A program made the position numbers and the translations under genes. The notes beneath the pieces are model-generated. The model made no database searches, was not told the origin of the DNA, and saw only the letters and a program-made list of their open reading frames with translations. A stretch of 64,000 nt of DNA from Nectonema munidae (taxonomy: Eukaryota > Nematomorpha > Nectonematoida > Nectonematidae), in NCBI GenBank assembly GCA_030549495.1, contig JAUIRK010000927.1, positions 372,001 through 436,000 on the forward strand. The letters are read 5' to 3'. How positions within the stretch are numbered: position 1 is the first letter of the stretch; every line of letters begins with the position of its first letter. Below are positions 25,385 to 64,000 of this stretch, piece by piece.

Positions 25385-27000
25385 ATTATGTTTAGAAATA
25401 AAAGGTAATTTTTTACTTTATTTTTAAAGGAAGGTAACGAAACATCCAAGTTATCAAACAAAAAAGATAGAAATATTGGAACCTTCAGCATATAATCAAC
25501 TCTAATAGGTAAGTTAGAATTTCTAGTTTCATAAGGAATGACTGTTTTATATTTGATCAAATTTCCAAAAATGTTTAAATGTCCATGTAAATTTTTAAAC
25601 TAAAATACCGCTACTTTTAGATGAAATAGGCGTGAGTAGGGTTGGTTAGATGCTGGATTCGATAACTCAATGTCTTGGGTTCGATTCCGCATCAAGCCTG
25701 CTCTTCTCATAGTTCGATACAAGCGGCGCAATTGTGCCTTCTCGGTGAAAACACCCCGGGGTACCTTTACCTTAGATGAAATAAGTCTTAGAAGATTATT
25801 CTCCCTAAAGATAATACTGGTATTATATTTATATTTAAGATTGAAAACTACTCTTAATGCCCGTTTTTGAATTTTTATGCGTTTTTTACATAGGGGTAGC
25901 AATTAAAGATGCTATAATTCAGATATAATGAAAAAAGATGTTTATAAACTATAAGTCTTATATTTAACGGGAAAATATTTCGTGTACGATATAGTATACC
26001 AATTATTTTGTTCAACATGTTGATTAAATTTTAGTTTCTTATCTATAATTAAGCCTAATATATTAACATTTTCTACTACTTCTATTTCGGTGTGAATTAA
26101 GAAACTCTTATCAATTTTTGGTTTATTAGAGTTTATCATACATTTTGTTTCAACTTTATTTATCAAAAAGTTGTTATTTTCACACCAATCAAAAAATATA
26201 TTTAGTTCTGAATTTAACTTATTTGAATCAATATAAGTGTCGTTTTTTATTTTAGATAAAGGAAAATATGCGCAAATGTCATCAGCAAAGAGGATATAGG
26301 AGAAAAGTCCTGTGATATGAAATATATCATTAATGGCGAAGTTGAAAAGAATCGGTGCCAGAATGGATCCTTGAGGAACACCCGTTTTAATATGTTGAAT
26401 GTCTTAGAGTGTATCATTTAATTTGACTCTTTGAAATCTATTTTTTAGATATTAAGAGAAGAAATGTAATGAACTTTTACTCAGATTACAATTGGAAAGA
26501 TTTTTGATTAGGGTGAAATGGCTTAATCGATCAAATGCTTTTGAAAGGTCAAAAAAGAAAAGTACGGCATCGTCCTTCTTCAAAATCTCTATCATTTTTC
26601 CCACTATATACGAATGTGAGTAGTTATTTCTAAATCCAAACTGATAATCATTGATGTATTGGATTGAAGTTATATATGCATTAAATTGTTTATAAATAAA
26701 CTTTTCAAATATTTTTAACATTGTTGGTATTATGGAAATAGGTCTATAATTTTCAATTGAAAATTTATCCTTTTTTTATGAATAGGCATAACTTTATGTA
26801 CTTTTAAAACTTGAGGAAACATGCTATTTTATAAAGCAAGATTAATAGAATACGATAAAGGGAGGCTTTAATAGTATTTTATGTTTCATTGATATTTCAT
26901 AAATATCTTCGGTATTATTACCTTTGAATTCATCAATAATTGCTAGTATTTCTTTATACGTGCTAAGATGGAGTTCAAAAAAACCAGCTGTATTTTGAGA
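25385..27000 (-). pseudogene. LINE (CR1/Jockey-like) reverse transcriptase half, split by a SINE
   Basis: Minus-strand order: FEKFIYKQFNAYI, YQFGFRNNYSHS, FFDLSKAFDRLSH (first catalytic Asp), IKTGVPQGSILAPILFNFAI, SYILFADDICAYFP (catalytic FADD), INKVETKCMI, VNILGLIIDKKLKFNQH and KIQKRALRVVFNLKY. After the SINE it resumes with GHLNIFGNLIKYKT, YETRNSNLPI and SLPSFKNKVKNYLL, then a stop at about 25385. All RT motifs survive, with only a few frame breaks. It is tail-to-tail with the preceding LINE. Confidence 0.88.
25629..25771 (+). repeat. tRNA-derived SINE, family 1, copy 2, with perfect 12-bp target duplication
   Basis: A 143-bp body between identical TTAGATGAAATA copies (25617-25628 and 25772-25783). 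The 5' part is tRNA-like: an A-box-like TTGGTTAGATGCTGG, then a perfect pol III B box GGTTCGATTCC at about 25678. The tail has CATAGTTCGATACAAG, GGCGCAATTGTGCC and a GTACCTTTACC end with no poly(A). It is inserted in the C-terminal coding part of the minus-strand LINE. Confidence 0.93.
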
Positions 27001-29819
27001 AAAAATATATCATATTCTGAACTGTAATTATTATTTATTGTGTTTGTGAAACATTCATTGAACGTATTAGCTGCTTCAAAATCATCAAGTATATTCAACC
27101 AATCTGTTATACATATTTTAGTTTTATTTTTAATAACTTCATTTATTTCGAACTAAACTTTTTGCATTGAGTTGCATTTAGCAAAATTGTTAGAGAAATA
27201 CTTTTCTTTTGAGTTCCGTATTTTGTATTTTATTTTGTTTCTCAAAATTATAAATTGGCTTTTCGTTGATAAGTTTTTATTTTTTTGTATTATAATATAC
27301 AAAAAATATATTTATCTTGATTACTTCTTTTTAAAATTTTGCTTTGATGTAATGTTTTTATAATAAATACAGACACTAAAACTTGTCCATAGACTCTCCA
27401 TTTGAGCCAAGAACATCAGCTTTTTATCTATATTTGTATAATATAAATTTAAATTTTTAATGAATTTCTCATTTATAATATTTTTAGAATGATATTTTAT
27501 TTTAGTGTAAATGAATTCCAAAGCAGTGAATTATCTTTTCAAAAAGTATTTTGTTATATCGAATATCGAATTATTTACCCTATCATCACTTGTTTCTTCA
27601 TTAAATGATTTATCAACTCTTACAGTTATATCCTCTCATATAAGTACTTCTTTATAACTATACGTTTTATCATCAAAGAGTAGACAAAAAAAGGATCGAA
27701 TAAAATATAACAAAAAAAAGTTACAGAAAAAACATAATAAAAATGAATAATGTTATTTTAAATATTTTATGTTTCAAATTTCAATTAGAAGGATTATTAG
27801 TTACTTTTTTTAGAGTTTAAAACTTTAGTTATTTTATTTTAAATTTTTAACAATTTTTATTTGACTTTTTTTGAATCTGAATGTTTTAAAAATCAAGAAA
27901 TGTATATAACGATTCGAATTTTAATGTTTTAACTCAGCTTAAAAGTTGAAGGTCGGGATTCGATCATTAAATTACACAACTCTTACAAAAAATCACAAAT
28001 AACTGACTAACCATCTTTAAGCATAATGGGAGCCTATAGCCTATCTTCTAAAAACACAACCAACCAACCAATAACAATCGCTGAATATGCTAGTTTTTTT
28101 AAATGTCTTATTACGATGTCATGTTTCAGAAACGATATTAAATACTTTAATTCCTTTGCTTTTTCTAAAAATATCAAATTTTTACAATTTATATGAGGAA
28201 ATGTTAAATCATATAGAAGCTGTTTAAATTGTTAAGAAACCTAAAACATTGAAGTAGACAACACTCTTCCTTGTGATTAAAATTAAAATTTTAAATTTGT
28301 TTTTTAGTTAATTTTATATTAGCTTAAAAATGTTGATTCTTTAACTGAATATTTTTTTTATATTTTCCCCTCTCTATGATTCTAATGTACTTTTCAACAA
28401 ATAAAGTTAGTAATTTTTTTATTTTAATTTCAAATTTGACAATCTATTTATTAATTTTAAATTTTGAAAATATTTTTTATTAATTAAAGAGGTACTTTCC
28501 AAATATCTTGATTTATTGTTTTTATCACTTTTAAATTAAGTTGCCTTTAAAAACCCTAATTTTTTTCGAAGTTACACTAAAATTATGAATACTTATTTGT
28601 GATATTATACATGTACATCTTAATTTGTAGTGTTAGTTTCCTATTTTGAGCGTCATCTTGAATAACGGCCGCCCTTGAAGTTCAGATGGTGTAATGTTCT
28701 TTCAAACTTTTCTTAAAATACAACTGATAGCAAAAGAACTTCATCATTATGCTTTTTGTTATCTCAAATCAATTTTTAAAGACTTATTTATTGTAATCAA
28801 TTACTTTTTTTTATGTAACCTTTCTAATAAAATTTATATGATAATATCGTTTGAAAAAAAGCTAATAAATTCATTTAGACTTATATTATAATTCAGTGAC
28901 ATTCGCTTGGATTTATTGTTTATAAATTTTTATTCCAACGTTTAGTAAAATTGCTTAGACTCTCTTGACTCATTGTGCTTCAGAGATATCAATTTATGTT
29001 TGCTAAAAGAGCTCTTACATGATGCTATATAAATATTGACAGCTAATAATATGCTCAAGGGTACTTGTAAATTTCAAAAAACATCATAACCGTCAAATAT
29101 TGTAAACTGTAAAAGTTTTATTGGAGTCTTAGGTTTCACCAAATCAATGTCTTTTTTATTATCTTATGCATCAAAATAACATTTTTATGCTGCTTCTGCT
29201 AATTTGAATTTTTCCACCATATTTTTTATCTGAGTAAATTAGATTTTCTATATCAAAAAAATAAAACTTATTTTACTAATTTAATCTGTATTCCTAATAA
29301 TAATAATATATAACGCGTAAAACTTGTAAAAAAAACTTTCTGAAAAACTACAAAGCTTCTCAAATTGTTTCACTAGTTGTCAAGAGTGAGAACAAAGAGA
29401 TGGATTCATATGTCGAATTTTTGAGCACTCTGCGAAAAGGTAGGAAATGAAAAACAGAAAACATAAGGCTGAGCAGAATTTCACTAATAAAATTTCTATA
29501 AAATGTACAGCTATTTTTTATATAGAACATAACATAGATATAATATAGGAAAAAAAAAGAAAATTGGTAATGGAAGTAACATGGAAGATTACAAAGTTTA
29601 AGGTCCATACACGTTCGTGTGTGTATGAAAATTTATGGAAATAATGATATTGATATTGAAAGGAAATATAGTAAAATGAGCATAAGAAATATAAATAAAC
29701 TCTAAAAGTAACATTAGAAAAAATATATATAATCAGATGTCATGCAAAATATATAAAAAAAACTAAAAATAAAACAATATAATAAAAATATAGAATTCAA
29801 ATTACATTGGAATATTACA
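27001..29819. other. AT-rich intergenic stretch
   Basis: No convincing gene, RNA or repeat structure was seen. Small frames here lack any recognisable motif. The first 150 bases may be decayed 5' LINE sequence. Confidence 0.45.
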
Positions 29820-31000
29820 ATGAAGCGGTCTTTAATTAAACATTGAACGTATCATATGTATTTACAAATTTATAAATAAGTTGATTCTTGAAATTGCTCA
29901 AACTGGTGGAAAGTAACCTTGGGATGAAATGAAATTCCAGTATTTATCTATACGATTGCAGAATGAGTGTGTTGATTTTGATGTCTTGTATCGAGGAATA
30001 ACAAGGGAGTTGGAATTCCCTAGATGATAATCCGTAATTTTATAATTCCATGTAAACCACGTAAGAAAAGGAACAGGAAGATGATTATTATATTTGGAAA
30101 AAAATTAAAAGATAACATTTGTACAAATCGTTACATTTAAGAATACTATTTTCATGAAAGAAAATGTTGTTATGGGACAAAAGGCTTTTCTATTAAAGAA
30201 GAACCTTTGAAATAGAAGCTTTGCATTTATTCATCTTTAATTTTAAAGATTTTAAAGAAACCCAATTAAAAACATTACAAAATTTAGAAGTTAAAAGTGG
30301 ATCGTCTAAGGAAAAAAGGATTGAGATGAAAGAAACTGCACGAAGAGGCGATTCATAAGAACTAAGTTTATCAAGTAAAATTGAGTAATCAACAGTATCG
30401 AAAGCTCTAGAAAGATCAATGAACAAAGCACAAAGTGGTATATCTTTATCCAAACCTTCATAAACTTCTTTCAAGAATGAAGAGAAGAGTAGTCGAGTGG
30501 AGTGATGGAGACGAAATCCAAACTTCATGTTGAATAATAACTTATAGGAATCAAAATAAGCATAGCGTTGTTTATATAATAGCTTTTCAAAGATTTTTGA
30601 GACGCATGGAACCAACCAATGATATTGGCCTCTAGTTTTAGAGGCTATTTTTACCACCTTTTTATAATAACAGGTATCACTTTGGTGGTTTTAAGAAACT
30701 GGGGAAAAGAAGAAAACTCAATGCACGCATCGAAGCCAATCAACAAAATTTCATAAATATAGGGAAGAATTCGTTTGAGTAAATGAAAAGAAATTCCATA
30801 AAAATCTTGAGAATCATTATTTTTATATTTTTCAAAACATCAATTAAATCATAAAAAGAAAACTTCTTAAATTTAAAAGAGAGTTCAGATTTACTAATAT
30901 ATTTGCGATATTCTAAAGAATGAGCTGTTCTCTTTGTTACAGTCAATGATTCTTGAAAGCATCAGCAATTGACTAATCAGTATTAACAATGTCTTCATGC
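29820..31000 (-). pseudogene. Second LINE fragment (RT N-terminal and C-terminal parts, core deleted)
   Basis: Minus strand: SFKFKKFSFYDLIDVLKNIK (30850), FPQFLKTTKVIPV, LVPCVSKIFEKLLYKQ, FNMKFGFRLHHSTRLLFSSF and ALFIDLSRAFDTVDYSILLD (first RT Asp, about 30400). After a deletion come VSLKSLKLKMNKCKA and SLVIPRYKTSKSTHSFCNRI with KYWNF (about 29960), a standard LINE C-terminus. The GVPQG and FADD blocks are missing. A different lineage from the 25-27 kb copy by motif wording. Confidence 0.8.
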
Positions 31001-31087
31001 AAATCTTTATATCTTTTTTGACGTTTTTACAAAGTTAATTTACCACATATTTATTAACAAAATATGTTTTTGACATATTTACAAAGT

Positions 31088-31966
31088 TAAATATGTATGA
31101 GATAAATGTATAAATGACATATCAACATTGATATTATTAATATTTAATTGCCTATTAAATGGTATAATTAGCTTGATTTGTAAGAATCAATTGCTGTTCT
31201 TATAAAGTGGAGAATGCTTCTATATAATTACCGCATAAGTGTATGTGGAGTAATTGAAGTATTTAAATGCGATATCACAATCGATCTCTGTCAAAGAAAA
31301 TCATCGTTGATAATGTGGCTGCTTCTCCATCCAATCCAACATTTTCAGTTTGAGAGTTTTAAATCTTTTTTAAGATGAACGAATTTATGGCTGAGATAAA
31401 GGCATATAGCAGTTTGTTACGAACTTGATTAGTACCTGACAAGTCTGAGCTTGATTCTGAGATTCTGACAAGTCTGAGATTGAAGGAACTTCAATTTATT
31501 TTATGTTATCGACGATTTACACTTTAAATTAATTTGGTTTATCAATTAACTTTTTTTTTTAAATTTTTTTTATCATTCTTTATTTTTTATTTCTGTGTTA
31601 GTTTCCAATAGTATGAAATTTGATTGATTCAAATATGTAAAATTTGTTAACTCTATTTTAGCGTCGATTAGAAATAGCTTGAAAATATAGTTTATTTTAA
31701 ACTAATTTAGCTAGTTAAGTAAGTGATTGGTTAATTATTATTTAAATCTTTTTAGATATTCATTTCACAAATTTGAAATTAGAGTATAACAAAGTTCAAT
31801 AATTAATTTGAATATTAACTTTTTTACTTATCTCTTTCATAATAAGAAATTTTTGGATGATTTTTTTATTTAACTTTTTTATAGTAAAAACTTTGAGGAG
31901 GAGAAAAGCAATACGTACCAATCTATCTACCTGAGAATTAATATATTTTTCATTATTTGCACTGAA
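31088..31966. repeat. Long direct repeat, copy 1
   Basis: About 0.88 kb, matching 34707-35559 over its full length in the same orientation, roughly nine bases in ten by eye. Shared landmarks include TAAATATGTATGAGATAAAT, ACCGCATAAGTGTATGTGGA, TTATGGCTGAGATAAAGGCA and GAGGAGAAAAGCAATACGTA. Ends lack clear TG...CA, and no polyprotein is visible between the copies, so whether these are terminal repeats of an old retroelement, two solo copies or a local duplication is open. Confidence 0.8.
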
Positions 31967-32299
31967 GTCAACTTTGTTGATATATCACTACCAGAATTAG
32001 AACAATAAAAGCAATAGGGAAAGTTCCTGTTTTTACAAATTTTTGTCATTGTTTTAATTTTGTTACGATAAAAATAAACTTAGAGCGTAGTTGTAAGTTT
32101 TTGGAATCCGTAATTTTCATCAAAATCTTTGAATCAAAACACCACATACCTGCTCAGCAGACCCTATACTTCCAAGCGAGGGTTAAGGAAGGCAGGAAAC
32201 CATTGCAAACTATTTGAAGCAATCCTGATAAAAAAAAGAAAACATTGAATAAAATGAATAAAGATGCTATAAATTTGAATTCTTGAATAAAAGACCTGA

Positions 32300-33420
32300 T
32301 TGATTAAATCAGCTGTTCCCAAAGTGTTCCCTAACGTCCCCAAAGGCGCGTTTGAAATTCTTACGCCGCGCTACTATTATTATTTTTCCTTGATTTAACC
32401 AGGGTTTCGGAGCCACCTCAGAATTGTTAGGCTTCGGCTCCGGTGCTAATATTTTTTTTCAATGAAAGAAAGCGTATCTATTGATGATGGTTTAGAATAG
32501 AATAGTATATCTGAATTGATTTCAGTTATATCCAACCGAACGTTTAAATTTTCGAGATAAGCACCAAAGTTTGGGTCGCATGGAAGTTTATGCATTTTTT
32601 TAAATTCTGAAACAAAATATGCTTTATAGGTAAGGGGCGTTTCTTTGAAAAAATGTCTTTAATGGAGGGGGGGGGGGCGTTGAGTGGGGAAAGTTTCGCA
32701 AAATGAAAAGTAGCAAATATAATAAAGGCGTTTATCCCGATTTATTTTTTCTATTGTACATTAATTTAACTTTTGGTTACAGTAGTCAATATGGATGGAC
32801 CTTTTGAGCCTTAAATGTTTGCCTTGATGAAAAATTTGTAGGCACCTTTTTCAAATCCTTCCCTACATTACTGCTTCTGATCAACTACAGCTCAAATTCG
32901 GATTATTATTATTATTATTATTATATGAAACGAAATGAAGCGAAAATTAATTTAAAAAAAAGGTACATGTTTATAATTATTCATTCTAAGAGGCTTTTCT
33001 TTAAAACAAGAAAAGTAATATGGAAGGTGTACTCACAAGTCAAACAAGTCCTAAATAATGCAAAAAAAAGATATAGAATTGAAAGAATTCAAAAAATTAA
33101 TGGTAATTCTGAAAAAACCCCACTCCTCCGCGGATGTGCGCACTTGGGTTGAATACGCTTTTTGACTAAAAGGCCAAATATTCTTTTATCAAGTTAAACA
33201 GTTTACTGTTCTCTATATGTCCATTTCTAGAAGGATCTGTATTTGGAAGAGTTGGCCCAGAGTTGGGGAAACTTTTTGGTGTAGCGGGGGAAAAATTCCA
33301 AAAATCAACGTCCACTTGCGAATCACAAATAGCGACTTGTGAATCCGTGTAAATCGTGTATATAATATCTAAAGTAGCGACGGGACGATTAATCTGAATC
33401 CTGTTTTTTAAATATCGGAA
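32300..33420. other. Mixed degenerate sequence between the direct repeats
   Basis: Contains a GC-richer patch (CCGCGCTACTATTATTATT, about 32365), a poly-G run near 32667-32677, an (ATT)n run near 32902-32922, and minus-strand frames (LTYKAYFVSEFKKMHKLPCD near 32630; FWNFSPATPKSFPNSGPTLP near 33290) that I do not recognise. Probably old transposon debris. Confidence 0.3.
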
Positions 33421-33569
33421 TCTGAGTCGCATAGGACCTTTCTATACTTCAGTTCCGATCCTAAGTTAAGCTTTACCTCCCCTTCTCTATAAATATAAAT
33501 GAATATGCCTTTTCCTATCAATGGGATAATACATTTTTATAGGGGGAAAATTACTCGACTTTTTACATG

Positions 33570-33634
33570 CGGATATATCAGTGAGCGGCTTTCGGGCGCA
33601 ATTTGCCCCGCGGTCAGGGGTTTCCCCATCCCTG
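33570..33634 (-). repeat. hAT-type terminus remnant just upstream of OGA
   Basis: On the minus strand it reads CAGGGATGGGGAAACCCCTG then CCGCGGGGCAAATTGCGCCC, closely resembling the CAGGGGTGGGCAAAC...CCCGCGGGC ends of many animal hAT elements. Only the end is recognisable. Confidence 0.6.
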
Positions 33635-33716
33635 GTTTAGCCTTTTTCTGTTTTGCTCCTATGATTTCTTTAATTTGTTTCTCATTTTTAGATTTAGGTC
33701 AACCTCTTTCACTCTT

Positions 33717-62944
<29,228 letters not shown>

Positions 62945-63956
62945 GTAAGCAAACTTTCATTTTACATCCAATCATTGAACACCTTTAATCCCACAATAAT
63001 CACGTATATTTTCACTAAGAATTTTTTGTAAATCGTTGTTTCCAATTAAATTGTCCATTTTAGTATCGATAATAATAATAGAAACCAAACTAAAACTAAT
63101 AAAATTGGTGCACCCCTCAGAATTACCAGAAACTTATGAGTTGAAGTAGCAAAAACTTGTTCACTAAAAAGCTTCATGCTAAGATTGTGTTTCTAATCCT
63201 AAACGAAGTCTTAGAAAAAAACTAAATACACTATTCACTCAAAATTAAAATTTTTAAATTTCAGATGAAATATAGGCAAATTTAAAATCTACCCTTGATA
63301 AAAATTCATTTACAAAGCATGAATCCGCTAACGGTATTCACTTTTATGTATGGCCGATTCAATTTTAAACCTTTCGTTATTTTTTCCTTATATCCAAGAA
63401 ATTAAGAAATTATTTACGAGGAAAGCAACGCAAACAGCAAATATTAAAAATTACGAATTGATTTATGATCCTGTCAACCCTAGCCCCTACACTAATCCCA
63501 GATGACTTTTTAAAGATTCTGACGCAGTGTTCCTGAATTTTGTCTTTCCGCGACTTTACGAGTAAGTGATTAATTCCCAGTTCCCCGGGATTATCTATTT
63601 TTTCAATTTTCCTTTAAAAATTTGAGCAAGAAGAAATTTGAATGAAAAATTCATTACGATTACAAAAATTTTTTAAAAAAAAAAAAATCAAAATAAAAAA
63701 TTTTTGGTTTTTATTTTTTTTTTCTTTTTATTACTAAAAAGTGGTGGAATAAATTTTTTTTTTACCTTTTATGAGAAAATAGGTCTTTTTGATTATGCCA
63801 AAATATTAATTTTCATTAGATCTAATTTTTAGAAATATGATCGAAGCAATATTAATTTAGATGAATAGAATGAAAGTTTCTTTTAAAATGACACTACCGA
63901 TTTCTCATAGATGATGTAAGTAGATAGAAAGAAAGTTCTAAAAAAATGTAGAAAGG
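62945..63956. other. OGA intron 13, continuing past the window
   Basis: No exon with OGA similarity is found, nor any other feature. Long A and T runs near 63670-63760. Confidence 0.45.
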
Positions 63957-64000
63957 GTAAAGGTATTATCAGGTGTTTTCATCGAGAAGGCATAATTGCG
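63957..64000 (-). repeat. tRNA-derived SINE, family 1, copy 6 (cut by window end)
   Basis: GGTAAAGGTATTATCAGG then GTGTTTTCATCGAGAAGGCA matches the inverted 3' end of copies 2 and 4. The rest lies off the window. Confidence 0.85.

Noticed and set aside
25600-25902. Minus-strand 100-codon frame as one gene
   Set aside because: It is the LINE C-terminal region read straight into the inserted SINE; not a single protein.

Overview
The window is AT-rich animal nuclear DNA. It has two conserved host genes with GT-AG introns, no bacterial-style operons, and a dense load of decayed DNA transposons, LINE fragments and tRNA-derived SINEs. The intron structure, base composition and transposon mix suggest an arthropod, perhaps a copepod such as a sea louse. 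That placement is inference; no sequence here names the species.

Host genes. (1) Mitochondrial aconitase (ACO2) lies on the minus strand. Six coding exons run from the start codon at 9453 down to 1151, and the gene leaves the window on the left. It encodes the transit peptide and the first 190 residues, with matching phases at every junction. (2) Protein O-GlcNAcase (OGA) lies on the plus strand. Thirteen coding exons from about 33717 to 62944 join in frame into 905 codons: a complete GH84 catalytic domain, a long acidic low-complexity linker and the start of the stalk domain. The gene leaves the window on the right. The two genes are divergently transcribed and separated by about 24 kb of transposon graveyard.

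Layout. 1-9459: ACO2, with introns holding a Tc1/mariner copy, a short hAT-type element with perfect 8-bp target duplications, and TTAA-flanked MITEs. 9.6-33.6 kb: intergenic, with piggyBac remnants (10.2-11.1 and 21.8-22.7 kb), a Tigger/pogo element (11.5-13.0), two decayed hAT elements (16.2-18.3 and 18.9-21.3), and LINE fragments in both orientations (22.8-31.0), one of which carries a SINE insertion with a perfect 12-bp duplication. 31.1-35.6 kb: a pair of about 0.86-kb direct repeats bracketing the OGA start. 33.7-64 kb: OGA, whose introns hold a 4.4-kb piggyBac element (44098-48535) with perfect 16-bp TIRs and a nearly intact transposase, a perfect 103-bp-arm hairpin and a roughly 796-bp pure (AC)n array inside that element, a ZBED5-like hAT, a 3.2-kb BED-finger hAT (58705-61885), two SINE families and several MITEs.

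The two host genes are functionally separate: TCA-cycle isomerisation of citrate, and removal of O-GlcNAc from nuclear and cytosolic proteins. I see no operon-like system and no convincing novel biological system. The most notable items are the repeat structures and the exon models recovered from very short open frames.
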